NCBI RefSeq assembly: GCF_009905215.1
Contig: NZ_CP047593.1
Span: 3,818,677 to 3,882,676 of the forward strand
DNA length: 64,000 nucleotides
Direction of reading: 5' to 3'
From: Tichowtungia aerotolerans
GTDB taxonomy: Bacteria > Verrucomicrobiota > Kiritimatiellia > Kiritimatiellales > Tichowtungiaceae
Every line of letters begins with the position of its first letter. The first letter of the stretch is position 1. Positions 1-8,958 of this stretch are shown piece by piece. The translations under genes and the position numbers were made by a program. A model generated the notes under the pieces. It saw nothing but the letters and a program-made list of their open reading frames with translations, did no database searches and was not told the DNA's origin.

Positions 1-879
1 ACGACCATCGGCGGATACGTTGCCGATACGCTTCAACTGACAGATCAGCTCCTGCTCAGTGGCGGTCTGCGAATGGAAAAAAACAAACTGAAAGCTCAAC
101 AAAAAACAGGCGCACCTTTATTTGACGAAGAAAGTTCAGATTGGGAGAATGCATGGCAATCAGCCCTCACCTGGCTCCCGACCGATACTGTCAAAGTATT
201 CGCCGGAATCGACCGAACCTACCGCTATGCATCGTTTGACGAACAGATCTCCTACTCCGGGTACGGAACCGACGGTTTTAACAAAAACCTCAAACCTGAA
301 ACCGGCATGAATTATGAAATCGGCGTCGAATATCTGCCCGCCAGTAATATAATGTTGCAGGCGACTCTGTTCCGAACCGACATGGAAGACGAAATCGCAT
401 GGGACTGGAGTACCTATCAGAATGTAAACCTTGAAGAAACCACGCACAGCGGACTCGAACTATCCGCGGCATACACCCATGAACTTTTCGCACTCAACAC
501 CTACTATACCTGGCTGCAATCCGAATTTGCAGCAGGAGCAAACAAAGGCAATGAAATTCCGTGGGTTCCGCAGCACCAGCTCGATATCAACCTGGCATTG
601 TTTGTGACCGATGATCTCACACTCCACACCCATATGAGCTACCTCGGCTCCATGTTTCAGTCCGGAGACAACTCCAATACCGGCGATAACCATCAATCCG
701 AATACGCACTCTTTGACCTGCTCCTGCAATACGAGCTCCCGACTGATAAAATCGAAGCCACCGTATTTGCCGGCATCGACAACATCTTTGCCACAGAATA
801 CAATTATCTTGTATCGTGGGGCGGTTACTACCCTGCACCCGAACGGACCTATAAAGCCGGCCTAAGCCTGACATTCTGA
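1..879 (+). CDS. TonB-dependent outer-membrane receptor, C-terminal part (5' end outside window)
   Basis: The reading frame is open from base 1 and stops at 877-879, giving 292 residues of the C-terminal beta-barrel. The protein shows the alternating aromatic/polar strands of TonB-dependent receptors (GMNYEIGVEYLP, QATLFRTDMEDEI, SGLELSAAYTHEL, VFAGIDNIFATEYNYL) and ends in an aromatic residue (AGLSLTF), the usual outer-membrane sorting signal. Plug domain and TonB box must lie upstream of the window. It is followed after 17 bases by a corrinoid/metal-type ABC uptake operon, so it probably brings the same substrate across the outer membrane (BtuB-like role). Substrate is inferred from neighbours only. 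An ATG at 73 is internal to the gene, not its start. Confidence 0.88.
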   Translation, partial: TTIGGYVADTLQLTDQLLLSGGLRMEKNKLKAQQKTGAPLFDEESSDWENAWQSALTWLPTDTVKVFAGIDRTYRYASFDEQISYSGYGTDGFNKNLKPETGMNYEIGVEYLPASNIMLQATLFRTDMEDEIAWDWSTYQNVNLEETTHSGLELSAAYTHELFALNTYYTWLQSEFAAGANKGNEIPWVPQHQLDINLALFVTDDLTLHTHMSYLGSMFQSGDNSNTGDNHQSEYALFDLLLQYELPTDKIEATVFAGIDNIFATEYNYLVSWGGYYPAPERTYKAGLSLTF

Positions 880-896
880 TAAAAAGCCGCCATGCT

Positions 897-1733
897 ATGG
901 CTCCAATGTTTGGAAAACTCACAGCGCTCCTCGCCTTCATCCTGCTTCTGGCCGGATGCGGGGAGCGCACGGCGTCTTCCAACAGCAGCAGCCGGCGCAT
1001 CGTATCCATTGCACCGAACGTTACAGAAATCCTCTATACGCTTGGACAGAGCAATCAGGTGGTCGGCGTCAGCCGCTACAGCAATTGGCCTCCTGACGCC
1101 CGGAACAAGCCACACGTCGGCGGCACCTACGACCCCAACTGGGAAATGATTCTCTCGCTCCGGCCCGATCTGGTCATCGGCCTCGACTCACAAAAGGAAA
1201 TTGCCGCACAGCTGAAACAACTCGGGGTTGATTTCCTAGGCGTCCCTCACGAGCGCGTTAAAGAAATCATGCAATCCATTCTCATCATCGGCAAAGCCTG
1301 CAGCGCCGAAGAAAAAGCCCATCAAATTTTCCAAGGATTGGAAAAACAGATCCAACAAGTTCCAACCATTGGAAAAACTGAAAGGCCGAAGGTTCTGGTC
1401 TGCATCGGACACGACGAACAGATGACCCGCATGTATGTCGCCGCACGCCACACCTTCTACGACGACCTCATCGACCTCGCAGGCGGTACCAACGCCTGCG
1501 AACAGACCACGGTCAAATATCCGGAAATATCGCCCGAAAGCCTGCACGCCATGCAGCCCGACCTCATTATCGATATTGCCCCCAACCTCGCCCCTCGGGT
1601 TTCCCAATTGTGGGAACCATACCATGCAATTCTAATGACCAACAGTTACGCCTTTATCCCCGGCCCCCGATTTGGTTTGCTTCTCGAAGATTTCACCAAA
1701 GCAATTCATGAATGCAGTCATCCAGACCAATAA
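897..1733 (+). CDS. btuF: BtuF-like periplasmic corrinoid/metal-complex binding lipoprotein
   Basis: 278 residues. A short hydrophobic N-terminus ends in a lipobox (LLAGC, Cys about residue 21), so it is predicted to be an anchored lipoprotein. The rest is a helical-backbone metal receptor: RIVSIAPNVTEILYTLG, then VVGVSRYSNWPPDAR, which resembles the BtuF pattern of YS..PP.A, then LRPDLVIGL and a second lobe with DLIDLAGGTNAC and MQPDLIIDIAPN. It should hand a corrinoid (or ferric chelate) to the following ABC importer. ATG 897 and in-frame ATG 906 are both possible starts; 906 gives an equally good signal. Two copies of the dispersed TTCCA-N5-TGGAA palindrome lie inside the gene (1327-1374) and are translated. 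The gene overlaps the start of the ATPase gene, as expected in an operon. Confidence 0.82.
   Translation: MAPMFGKLTALLAFILLLAGCGERTASSNSSSRRIVSIAPNVTEILYTLGQSNQVVGVSRYSNWPPDARNKPHVGGTYDPNWEMILSLRPDLVIGLDSQKEIAAQLKQLGVDFLGVPHERVKEIMQSILIIGKACSAEEKAHQIFQGLEKQIQQVPTIGKTERPKVLVCIGHDEQMTRMYVAARHTFYDDLIDLAGGTNACEQTTVKYPEISPESLHAMQPDLIIDIAPNLAPRVSQLWEPYHAILMTNSYAFIPGPRFGLLLEDFTKAIHECSHPDQ
902..915. repeat. Variant copy of the TTCCA-N5-TGGAA palindrome at the btuF start
   Basis: CTCCA-ATGTT-TGGAA, one mismatch from the dispersed element. It overlaps the second possible start codon of btuF (ATG 906), so anything bound here could affect initiation. With one mismatch, chance occurrence cannot be excluded. 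Confidence 0.4.
1327..1374. repeat. Two copies of the dispersed palindrome inside btuF
   Basis: The copies are TTTTCCAAGGATTGGAAAA (1327-1345) and TTCCAACCATTGGAA (1360-1374). Both match TTCCA-N5-TGGAA exactly, with centres 31 bp apart, close to three helical turns. They are read in frame by btuF, so the element is tolerated within coding sequence. Confidence 0.75.
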
Positions 1734-2469
1734 CCTGAATCTGTCGCTCGGCGGGAAACAGATTCTGCGCGACATCAGCATGACCGTGCAGTCCGGAGAA
1801 TACGTATCCATCATCGGCCCCAACGGCGCGGGGAAGAGCACGTTCATGCGCTGCCTGCTCGGCATGTACGCATATAAAGGAAGCATAGAAATCGCCGGAC
1901 AGGAATGCTCGCAAGCCGACTCGAAACAATTGGCGAAAACGATCAGCTACGTGCCGCAAACCCATGATATGGAGTTTCCCCTGCCCGTTTATGACTTCGT
2001 CATGATGGGCCGCTATCCATACCTTTCGCCACTCGTGCCCGTTCAAAAAAAAGATATCGAAGCTGTGGAACGTGCGATGGATGTCACAGACACCTGGCCG
2101 TTCCGCGGTCGCCTGATGCGCACTCTCTCCGGGGGCGAACGGCAAAAAGTTTACATCGCCGCCGCTCTCGCTCAGGAAACGCCGATCATGCTTCTCGACG
2201 AACCCGCCACCTTTCTCGACTGGAAACATCAGTCTGAAGTCATGCAGCTGCTCAAAAAAATCAACACCGACTGCGGAGCAACCGTAGTGGCAGTCAACCA
2301 CGACCTTAACAGCGCAGCCCACTGGTCCGACCGCATCGTCGCCATCAAAGATGGGCAACTCCTGCTCGACGGCCTCCCCACGGACCTCATCCAGCCTGAA
2401 CCGCTCAGACAGCTCTTCGAAACCACCTTCATCCGCACAGAAACTCTCGCACCGGCCACGGAATCATGA
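1708..2469 (+). CDS. btuD: BtuD/FecE-type ABC importer ATPase
   Basis: 253 residues from ATG 1708, chosen because it begins directly at the conserved NNLNLSLGG strand; an upstream in-frame ATG at 1672 would add only residues overlapping btuF. Walker A is GPNGAGKST (residues 37-45), the ABC signature is LSGGERQ, Walker B with catalytic Glu is IMLLDEP, and the switch His follows in VAVNHD. The family drives uptake of corrinoids, siderophores or haem with a FecCD permease. It overlaps btuF by 26 bases and the permease by 4 (ATGA), so the three genes are translationally coupled. Specificity for B12 is inferred from the BtuF-like receptor. Confidence 0.88.
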   Translation: MNAVIQTNNLNLSLGGKQILRDISMTVQSGEYVSIIGPNGAGKSTFMRCLLGMYAYKGSIEIAGQECSQADSKQLAKTISYVPQTHDMEFPLPVYDFVMMGRYPYLSPLVPVQKKDIEAVERAMDVTDTWPFRGRLMRTLSGGERQKVYIAAALAQETPIMLLDEPATFLDWKHQSEVMQLLKKINTDCGATVVAVNHDLNSAAHWSDRIVAIKDGQLLLDGLPTDLIQPEPLRQLFETTFIRTETLAPATES

Positions 2470-3404
2470 AATTGAAATTCTCCATTCTGATTCTGATGGC
2501 CCTCGGCACATTGCTGCTTTTCCCAATGGTGGGAAGCACCGGAATTCCGAACACCGAGATTCTGCTTCAGCTCAGAATTCCACGAGTACTGACCGCCTTT
2601 CTGTCCGGAGTTGCGCTGGCGACCAGCGGAATGATTTTTCAGGCGCTGTTCCGCAACCCTCTCTCCACTCCGTTCACACTCGGCGTTTCCGGCGGCGCCG
2701 CGCTCGGCGCGGCGCTCTGGATGCGGTTCGGCCCGGTTATTGCGCTGACCGGCATTGCAGCAACATCACTGGCCGGCTTCTTCGGTGCACTGCTCGCTGT
2801 TTTCCTGGTCTACGGCCTCGCGCGCGCCAAAGGCGGCTTTGCAACCAATACACTGCTGCTGGCCGGAGTGGCCGTGAACTTTTTCTTCTCCAGCCTGATC
2901 CTGCTGATCCAGTATTTCAGCGACGCCGGCGAAACCTTCCGGATGATCCGCTGGCTGATGGGCGGGTTTTCTGTCATTGGCTTTCAAACCCCGATCCATC
3001 TAGCCATATTCACGATCGCCGGGCTGGCGGTCTGCGGACTGCTGACCCGCGAAATGAACCTGCTGCTGACCGGTGATGAGATCGCCGGAGCGCGCGGCGT
3101 CAATGTGGACCGCACCCGCAAACTGCTGTTCTTCTCCGCATCGCTGATGACCGGCGCCGCGGTGGCGTTCTGCGGTCCAATCGGATTTGTGGGCCTAATG
3201 GTCCCGCATATCTGCCGAAAGCTTTTCAACGCCGATCATCGCAAACTGCTCCCGGCAGTGATTCTGTTCGGCGGATTCTTCATGACTGCCTGCGACGGAC
3301 TCGCCCGCACCCTGCTCGCGCCGGTCGAAATGCCCGCCGGACTGATCACCGCCCTGCTCGGCGGACCGTTCTTTATCGGGCTCCTGCTAAAAGGAAAGTC
3401 ATGA
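2466..3404 (+). CDS. btuC: BtuC/FecCD-family ABC permease
   Basis: 312 residues, almost entirely hydrophobic, with the FecCD family marks: LRIPRVLTAFLSGVALATSG, QALFRNPLSTPFTLGVSGGA near the N-terminus, GARGVNVDRTR (the loop that contacts the ATPase) and GFVGLMVPHICR near the C-terminus, ending with GGPFFIGLL. It forms the membrane channel of the importer as a homodimer. At 312 residues it is slightly shorter than many members because the first helix region is compact. Start ATG 2466 overlaps the ATPase stop and the stop overlaps the next start, so all four genes to 4132 form one transcription unit. Confidence 0.9.
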   Translation: MKLKFSILILMALGTLLLFPMVGSTGIPNTEILLQLRIPRVLTAFLSGVALATSGMIFQALFRNPLSTPFTLGVSGGAALGAALWMRFGPVIALTGIAATSLAGFFGALLAVFLVYGLARAKGGFATNTLLLAGVAVNFFFSSLILLIQYFSDAGETFRMIRWLMGGFSVIGFQTPIHLAIFTIAGLAVCGLLTREMNLLLTGDEIAGARGVNVDRTRKLLFFSASLMTGAAVAFCGPIGFVGLMVPHICRKLFNADHRKLLPAVILFGGFFMTACDGLARTLLAPVEMPAGLITALLGGPFFIGLLLKGKS

Positions 3405-4132
3405 TTCTGAAACTGATCAGCTGTGAAATTTTTTATCGCGAAATGTGCGCGGCCGTTGCAAAAAGCCCGCATCGCGTCGACATAGAGTTTCTGCCGAAAG
3501 GTCTGCACGACTTACCGCCCGGCGAAATGCCGGCCCGGGTTCAGGAAGTCATTGATACCGTCCCTGATGATACCTATGACGCCATTCTGCTCGGCTACGG
3601 TCTTTGCAACAATGGAGTGGCAGGCATCACCGCCCGCACCTGCCCTCTGATCCTTCCCCGTGCCCATGACTGCATCACACTGTTTCTCGGAAGCCGTCAA
3701 CGCTACCGGGAAATCTTCGATGCCAACCCCGGCACCTATTTCCTGACCAGCGGCTGGCTGGAACGCGGCGAAACCTCCGGTGATCTGGCCGATCTTTCCG
3801 TCCAGCAGCAGCTCGGCATGAACAGGTCGATGGAGGACCTGATTGATCAATACGGCGAAGACAACGCGAAATATCTCTATGAAACGCTCTGTAACGGGAC
3901 AAAAAACTACAGCCGTTTTATGTGGATTCCGATGGGAGTGGAACCGGAATCCATGCTGCAGGCCGCCAAAGAAAAAACCGCAGAACACGACTGGAAGCTT
4001 GAAACAGTTCCGGGCGACATGCAACTGATCAACGATCTGATCAACGGAAACTGGAACGAAGAGAATTTCCTGGCCGTTCCGCCCGGCTCAACGATTCAAG
4101 CCTGCCACAACGACCGAATTGTCAGCTACTGA
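3401..4132 (+). CDS. DUF1638 protein linked to corrinoid uptake
   Basis: 243 residues, soluble, without signal peptide. It has the DUF1638 pattern: MILKLISCEIFYREMC at the N-terminus, DAILLGYGLCNNGV, then TCPLILPRAHDCITLFLGSR and YFLTSGWLERGE. Conserved Cys residues (ISCEIF, GLCNNG, TCPL, HDC) look suitable for metal or corrinoid contact. Members of this family are often encoded near corrinoid proteins and methyltransferase-activation genes; their biochemical function is not established. Here it is the last gene of the btu-like operon (4-base overlap with the permease), which supports a corrinoid-related task such as chaperoning, remodelling or reductive activation. The 3' end overlaps the convergent coaX by 7 bases. 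Confidence 0.78.
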   Translation: MILKLISCEIFYREMCAAVAKSPHRVDIEFLPKGLHDLPPGEMPARVQEVIDTVPDDTYDAILLGYGLCNNGVAGITARTCPLILPRAHDCITLFLGSRQRYREIFDANPGTYFLTSGWLERGETSGDLADLSVQQQLGMNRSMEDLIDQYGEDNAKYLYETLCNGTKNYSRFMWIPMGVEPESMLQAAKEKTAEHDWKLETVPGDMQLINDLINGNWNEENFLAVPPGSTIQACHNDRIVSY

Positions 4133-4845
4133 TTAAGCATCCCGATGCGCCCGACACCTTTGAGGGTAAACAACGGATCTATCGTAATGGAATCGTCAAA
4201 ACCCTGAAGCACCCACCCGGCAAAGCCGCCGGTCGCACAGACCTGAGTATTGTTGCCCAGCTCTTCTTTCAGCTCATTGATAATTTCGCGCACCATGCCG
4301 CGATACCCGATCCGCGCGCCAATGCGCATGGCTTCGGCAGTGCTCTTTCCGATCACACGCGATGTTTTCACCGGCTTGATGTGCGGCAGCTGTGCGGTCT
4401 TCTCGGAAAGATAATCAAACATCAACGGAAGCCCCGGACAGATAATTCCGCCCACATAACCTTCATCTTTTTTAATGATGTCGAACGTAAGCGCTGTGCC
4501 GAAGTCGCAAACGACCACCGGCGCACCGAAGGTCGCGGCGGCCTCGCTGGCATCGGCCAAACGGTCCGCACCAATCCGCTCCGGCTTTGGATAAGTAACC
4601 GGAACGCCAAGATTCAACTGATGACTCACAAACAGAACATCGCGAACTCCCTGCTGTTTCAGAAAGCGTTTCCAGCGGGCATTCACACCGGGTTTAACCG
4701 AGGCCACCACGGCACGCTCCGGGATTTTTTTCAGTTCGAGAGCCGGAGTTTTAGATGGCGTCCGCTGCACACGTGTCACCCGCCCATTGCGATACACACC
4801 AAGCGAAGTACTCGTATTCCCGATATCGATGACAAGAGTCTGCAT
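4126..4845 (-). CDS. coaX: Type III pantothenate kinase
   Basis: 239 residues from ATG 4845; an upstream in-frame ATG (4869) would overlap nadC and precede the conserved N-terminus. The ASKHA phosphate-1 motif is at the start (VIDIGNTSTSLGVY), followed by GADRLADASEAA and VVCDFGTALTFDII (phosphate-2/adenosine region) and GGIICPGLPLMFDYLSEKTAQLP. It catalyses the first step of coenzyme A synthesis, ATP-dependent phosphorylation of pantothenate in the cytoplasm; the type III class is a potassium-dependent dimer. It follows nadC by only 4 bases, so the two cofactor genes are probably co-transcribed. Confidence 0.92.
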   Translation of the reverse strand: MQTLVIDIGNTSTSLGVYRNGRVTRVQRTPSKTPALELKKIPERAVVASVKPGVNARWKRFLKQQGVRDVLFVSHQLNLGVPVTYPKPERIGADRLADASEAAATFGAPVVVCDFGTALTFDIIKKDEGYVGGIICPGLPLMFDYLSEKTAQLPHIKPVKTSRVIGKSTAEAMRIGARIGYRGMVREIINELKEELGNNTQVCATGGFAGWVLQGFDDSITIDPLFTLKGVGRIGMLNQ

Positions 4846-4849
4846 GTGA

Positions 4850-5716
4850 CTATGCCCAGTCAAGCGCAAGGTCTGCCGAAGGCGCTGAATGCGTTAACGC
4901 ACCGACTGAAATGGCGTCAACGCCGGTCTTGGCAATCTCGCGAATCGTATCCAGCGTAACGCCGCCGGAGGCCTCGGTTTGAGTGATGCCTTCACAAAGC
5001 TTTACGCATTCACGCAGGACGAGCGGCGGCATGTTGTCGAGAAGCACCCAGTCCGGCCTGGAGGGGAGAACTTCTTTAAGCTGCTCCACGGTGTCGACTT
5101 CCACTTCGACCTGTCGGTCCGGGAAACGATCGCGGACGGCCTGCACCGCCCCGCAGATTCCACTCTCATGGTTTTCCGCCCAGTACGCGAGATGGTTATC
5201 TTTGAGCATAGCCATATCGTAAAGACCCATGCGGTGATTGGTGCCGCCGCCGCATAACACGGAATATTTTTCAAACAGCCGCAGCGTCGGCGTGGTTTTA
5301 CGGGTGTCGAGTAATTTGACGTCCGGATTATTGGCCTCGTCGACGTACTGGCGGGTCAGCGTAGCCACGCCGCTCATCCGTTGAATAAAGTTAAGCGCAG
5401 TCCGTTCGCCAACGAGAATGCTTCGAGCAGATCCTGAAAGAGTCAGAACAATATCGCCGTGCTCCATCGGACATCCATCCGTCATCCCTTCTTCAATACG
5501 GATTGAAGGGTCCACCTGCCGGAACACTTCGGCGGCGACGGTGGCTCCTGCCAGGATTCCGGTCTGACGAGCTACAAGATAAGCCTTAGCCGGACGGCCT
5601 TCCGGCACCAGCGCATCGGATGTTGCGTCGACGGTTTCCGGACCGAGGTCCTCGGCCAAAGCCTCGCAAATGCGTTTTTTCACATCCGGATTGGAAAGAA
5701 GATCAGGAAGAGTCAT
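4850..5716 (-). CDS. nadC: Nicotinate-nucleotide pyrophosphorylase (quinolinate phosphoribosyltransferase)
   Basis: 288 residues, normal length for NadC. The N-terminal domain carries EDLGPETVDATSDALV and the barrel carries GERTALNFIQRMSGVAT and KLLDTRKTTPTLR, which hold the Arg/Lys residues that bind quinolinate and PRPP; GGGTNHRMGLYDMAMLKDNH and EASGGVTLDTI follow. It converts quinolinate and PRPP to nicotinate mononucleotide, CO2 and pyrophosphate in de novo NAD synthesis. No nadA or nadB is visible here. It is followed by coaX and preceded by the PerM-like gene with a 9-base gap, so all three can share a transcript. Confidence 0.93.
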   Translation of the reverse strand: MTLPDLLSNPDVKKRICEALAEDLGPETVDATSDALVPEGRPAKAYLVARQTGILAGATVAAEVFRQVDPSIRIEEGMTDGCPMEHGDIVLTLSGSARSILVGERTALNFIQRMSGVATLTRQYVDEANNPDVKLLDTRKTTPTLRLFEKYSVLCGGGTNHRMGLYDMAMLKDNHLAYWAENHESGICGAVQAVRDRFPDRQVEVEVDTVEQLKEVLPSRPDWVLLDNMPPLVLRECVKLCEGITQTEASGGVTLDTIREIAKTGVDAISVGALTHSAPSADLALDWA

Positions 5717-5725
5717 GGACAGTCC

Positions 5726-6751
5726 TCAGTTGTGAAGCGTTCTCCCCGCGCCCATCAAAACACTGATGGGTTTGAGCGCTTCAATATTTTCACAAACAAT
5801 TTTAATCGCGGCAGTAATCGGAACGGACAGGAGCGCCCCAACGATACCCCACAGCCAGCCCCAGAAGACCAGCGAAAGAAGAATCACAACCGGACTGAGG
5901 TTTAAACTGTTTCCCATCAGCTTCGGCTCAATAAAACTGCCCATCATCTGCTGAATCGCCAGCAAAAGAATCAGAACAACGACAGCGGGCCAGAAACTCG
6001 GATAGAACTGAACCAGAGCAACCAGGACCGGGGGAACCGTAGCGATGACCGAACCAACGGTGGGAATAAAATTCAGCAGGAAAGTAAAGACCGCCCAGGT
6101 CATTGGGAAGTCCACCTTCATGATGACAAGTACTACCCATACAAGCACGGCTGTGATTGCGCTGATCATCAGTTTGATTGAAAGATACCGACTGATCTGC
6201 CCAGTGATGGAGTTGGTCACCGAAGTGATTTTATCAGCGCGCTCCGGAGCAAACGCATATTCAATTTTGCGCTGGCTATAGGGTTTCCCCAGCAGCATAA
6301 ACACCAGGAAGATCAAAATCATTCCCATATTGCTGACAATACTGACAAACGAGCCGGACAGCACAACCAGACGCTTGCCGACCTGACCGGTCCAATCGAA
6401 GTCATCAAAGTAGTTTTCCGGAATATGGAAACGAGACATGGCATCGGATGCAATCTGATTGAGCTGGACAGCATACTCATCATATTGAGCGATGAAGCCC
6501 ATCACACGGGTCTGAACAAAGATAGCGATCAGGTAAAAGAATCCGACCACAATCAGTAAAACCGCGAGAACCGAGACGCCGGTCGGCACCTTATGTTTGG
6601 CCAGGAAGTTGACTACCGGAGCAAACAGATAGGACAGCAGCCAGGCAATGATCAATGGAAGAATCACCACCTGAGCTGCTTTCAGGACAACCCCGACCAT
6701 CACTAATGTGATGACACCGAGAAACGGAATCAGATAACGGTTATCCTGCAT
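5726..6751 (-). CDS. AI-2E family (PerM-like) membrane transporter
   Basis: 341 residues with about eight hydrophobic segments: two near the N-terminus (YLIPFLGVITLVMVGVVL, VVILPLIIAWLLSYLFAPVV), one at VLLIVVGFFYLIAIFV, and a C-terminal set including VFTFLLNFIPTVGSVIATVP and the family signature region QQMMGSFIEPKLMGNSLNLSP. The central stretch, about residues 85-150, is polar and predicted outside the membrane. The family includes AI-2 exporters and sodium/proton antiporters; the substrate cannot be told from sequence. The gene sits between leuD and nadC and is read in the same direction. Confidence 0.85.
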   Translation of the reverse strand: MQDNRYLIPFLGVITLVMVGVVLKAAQVVILPLIIAWLLSYLFAPVVNFLAKHKVPTGVSVLAVLLIVVGFFYLIAIFVQTRVMGFIAQYDEYAVQLNQIASDAMSRFHIPENYFDDFDWTGQVGKRLVVLSGSFVSIVSNMGMILIFLVFMLLGKPYSQRKIEYAFAPERADKITSVTNSITGQISRYLSIKLMISAITAVLVWVVLVIMKVDFPMTWAVFTFLLNFIPTVGSVIATVPPVLVALVQFYPSFWPAVVVLILLLAIQQMMGSFIEPKLMGNSLNLSPVVILLSLVFWGWLWGIVGALLSVPITAAIKIVCENIEALKPISVLMGAGRTLHN

Positions 6752-6791
6752 AAAACACCCCGGTGTTGTATTTCAAAGTCCCGCGCACGGA

Positions 6792-7406
6792 TTATCCGTG
6801 CGCAGCTTCATAGGCGGCAATATCGTCTTCGTACTGAAGTGTCAAAGCGATATCGTCCAGCCCTTCCAGAAGTTTGGTCTTGAGATCAGCATCGATGTCA
6901 AACAAATACTCTTTGTCGCCATCTGCGGCATGAAGGGTCACCTTCTGGTTTTCCAGATCAACGATGCCTTTCACGCCGGGCTCTTTTTCCAGGGTTTGGA
7001 AAATATCCTCAACCTGCTCTTCGGTCAGTTCAATCGTGAGCAGCCCGTTTTTGCCGCAGTTGTTGCGAAAAATATCAGCGAAAGCCGGTGTTTCTTCATG
7101 GCGTGGAGCAATAATTGCCTTAAAACCGTACTGCGCCACCGCCCACACCGCGTGCTCACGACTGGACCCGCAGCCGCAGTTCGTACGCGTTACGAGAATT
7201 TCAGCATTTTTGGTTTCCGGCTTGTTCAGCACAAAGTCCGGGTTATCGCTGCCGTCATCGTTGTAGCGCCAGTCCGAGAAAAGCGCCGCACCGAAACCGG
7301 TGCGCTTGATCGATTTCAAGTGCTCTTTGGGAATCAGAGCGTCTGTATCGATGTTCGCACGATCAACGCCAGCGACAATACCTGTGAATGTTTCAAATTT
7401 ATCCAT
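6792..7406 (-). CDS. leuD: 3-isopropylmalate dehydratase small subunit
   Basis: 204 residues, typical LeuD length. Motifs: VDRANIDTDALIPKEHLK, FGAALFSDWRYNDDG, then NCGCGSSREHAVWAV, the Ser/Arg substrate loop of the swivelling aconitase domain, and APRHEETPAFADIFRNNCGKNGLL. With LeuC it isomerises 2-isopropylmalate to 3-isopropylmalate in leucine synthesis. It begins 2 bases after leuC ends, so the subunits are translated from one message. A copy of the dispersed palindrome (6986-7002) lies within the gene and encodes part of FQTLEKE. Confidence 0.95.
   Translation of the reverse strand: MDKFETFTGIVAGVDRANIDTDALIPKEHLKSIKRTGFGAALFSDWRYNDDGSDNPDFVLNKPETKNAEILVTRTNCGCGSSREHAVWAVAQYGFKAIIAPRHEETPAFADIFRNNCGKNGLLTIELTEEQVEDIFQTLEKEPGVKGIVDLENQKVTLHAADGDKEYLFDIDADLKTKLLEGLDDIALTLQYEDDIAAYEAAHG
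6986..7002. repeat. Copy of the dispersed palindrome inside leuD
   Basis: TTTCCAGGGTTTGGAAA, an exact TTCCA-N5-TGGAA match with the full 6-bp arms. It is translated on the minus strand as part of leuD. Confidence 0.55.
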
Positions 7407-7408
7407 GA

Positions 7409-8812
7409 TTAAAGCTCCTCGCGAATGTCTACAAAATGTCCGGCCACGGCGGCAGCGGCAGCCATTTTCGGGCTGACCAGATGCGTGCGCCCGCCTTTAC
7501 CCTGCCGCCCTTCAAAGTTGCGGTTGGATGTGGACGCACAGCGCTCCTTGTCGCGCAGTTTGTCGGCATTCATCGCCAGACACATGCTGCAGCCCGCATA
7601 GCGCCACTCGGCACCGGCTTCGTGGAAAATGCGGTCAAGCCGCTCTTTCTCGGCCTGGTAGCGAACGGCTTCCGAACCCGGAACCACCAGCATGCGGACT
7701 CCATCCGCCACTTTCTTTCCTTTAATGTATTCAGCGGCTTCGCGCAGGTCTTCGATACGTCCGTTGGTACAGCTTCCAATAAAGACGGTATCGATCGTAA
7801 TATCAGTCATCTTTGTTCCCGGCTCCAGCCCCATGTAGTCGAGCGCAGCTCGCACGTCAGCGGGCGAATATTCGGGCACAGCGTCGAGCGCCGGAACTTC
7901 GCCGGTCACGTCGGTCCCCATGCCGGGACTGGTTCCCCAGGTCACCTGCGGAGCCAGATCCGTCACATCAATGGTGATCTCGTGATCAAAGGAAGCCCCT
8001 TCATCGGTGAAGTACTGTTTCCAGTCTTCGATGGCTTTTTCGAACTCTGCTCCTTTCGGAGAATAAGCCCGATCACCGGAAGAAATATAGTCAAAGGTAA
8101 CCTGATCCGGAGCAACCAGTCCGGCGCGTGCACCGGCTTCAATGGCCATGTTACAGATCGTCAGGCGGCCTTCCATAGACAGGCTGCGAATTGCTTCGCC
8201 GCAAAACTCAAAAGCGCATCCGGTTCCGCCGGCGGTTCCGATCATGCTGATCAGCTTCAGAACCATATCTTTGGCAGTAACGCCCGGCTGCAGTTTTCCA
8301 GTGAACTCCACCTTATAGTTCTTCGGTTTTTTCTGGCGCAGCGTCTGCGTGGCCAGCACGTGTTCCACTTCGGAGGTGCCAATCCCAAACGCGATCGAAC
8401 CAAATGCGCCGTGCGTCGCGGTGTGCGAGTCTCCGCAAACGACGGTCATGCCCGGCAGGACAATCCCCTGCTCCGGCCCGATAATATGAATCACGCCCTG
8501 CCGGTCGTCGCCGAGCGGAAACAGCGTCACGCCGGTCGTCGCCGCGTTATCAGTCAATGCATCCACCTGCGCTTTGGCAATCGGATCGGTGATGTTCATC
8601 CGGTTTTCGTCCGTCGGCACGTTATGATCCATCGTTGCAAACGTGCGGTCCGGCCGGCGCACTTTACGGCCGGCGAGGCGCAGTCCTTCAAAAGCCTGCG
8701 GACTGGTCACCTCGTGAACCAGATGGCGGTCAATATACAGCAGCACTTCGCCGCCACCCAGGTCCTTGACGACGTGTGCATCCCAAATCTTGTCAAACAG
8801 TGTCTTACTCAT
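7409..8812 (-). CDS. leuC: 3-isopropylmalate dehydratase large subunit
   Basis: 467 residues from ATG 8812 ([15 protein letters not shown]), the usual LeuC start and length; a longer in-frame opening to 8920 adds 36 unconserved residues. The 4Fe-4S ligands are the Cys in [12 protein letters not shown] and the C-x2-C in [11 protein letters not shown]. Other marks are [48 protein letters not shown] and [16 protein letters not shown]. It binds the iron-sulphur cluster and substrate of the leucine-pathway isomerase. The next gene upstream is the divergent rpsB. Confidence 0.95.
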   Translation of the reverse strand: MSKTLFDKIWDAHVVKDLGGGEVLLYIDRHLVHEVTSPQAFEGLRLAGRKVRRPDRTFATMDHNVPTDENRMNITDPIAKAQVDALTDNAATTGVTLFPLGDDRQGVIHIIGPEQGIVLPGMTVVCGDSHTATHGAFGSIAFGIGTSEVEHVLATQTLRQKKPKNYKVEFTGKLQPGVTAKDMVLKLISMIGTAGGTGCAFEFCGEAIRSLSMEGRLTICNMAIEAGARAGLVAPDQVTFDYISSGDRAYSPKGAEFEKAIEDWKQYFTDEGASFDHEITIDVTDLAPQVTWGTSPGMGTDVTGEVPALDAVPEYSPADVRAALDYMGLEPGTKMTDITIDTVFIGSCTNGRIEDLREAAEYIKGKKVADGVRMLVVPGSEAVRYQAEKERLDRIFHEAGAEWRYAGCSMCLAMNADKLRDKERCASTSNRNFEGRQGKGGRTHLVSPKMAAAAAVAGHFVDIREEL

Positions 8813-8929
8813 GGCGGCAGAGGGTATATCTCCCGCTGACATGCATGCAAGCAAAAGGAAAGCGGGAAATTGAACCCCGAATCGCCATACAGATCTCGCA
8901 ACTCCGTCAAAAACCCTCATGAAAACCGC

Positions 8930-8958
8930 TTGCCAAAGCAGGAATTGATACGTATAAA
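8930..8958 (+). promoter_or_regulatory. Sigma-70-type promoter for rpsB-tsf
   Basis: A -35 box TTGCCA (8930-8935) and -10 box TATAAA (8953-8958) are separated by exactly 17 bases. Transcription would begin near 8965 and leave a leader of about 110 bases before rpsB. The leader has local dyads (GCGCGAGTGCGC) and could hold an S2 autoregulatory structure; that last point is inference from other bacteria. A Shine-Dalgarno-like AAAGGGG precedes the ATG. Confidence 0.6.

Noticed and set aside
1601..1616. TTCCCAATTGTGGGAA in btuF and TTCCCAATGGTGGGAA at 2520 as further copies of the dispersed dyad
   Set aside because: Their arms (TTCCCA/TGGGAA) differ from TTCCA/TGGAA by an added base pair on each side. 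They may be related variants but were left out of the count.
7436..8839. 467-codon plus-strand frame opposite leuC, and a 204-codon frame opposite leuD
   Set aside because: The composition (many Arg, His and Ser residues) and lack of domains mark them as antisense shadows of conserved genes.
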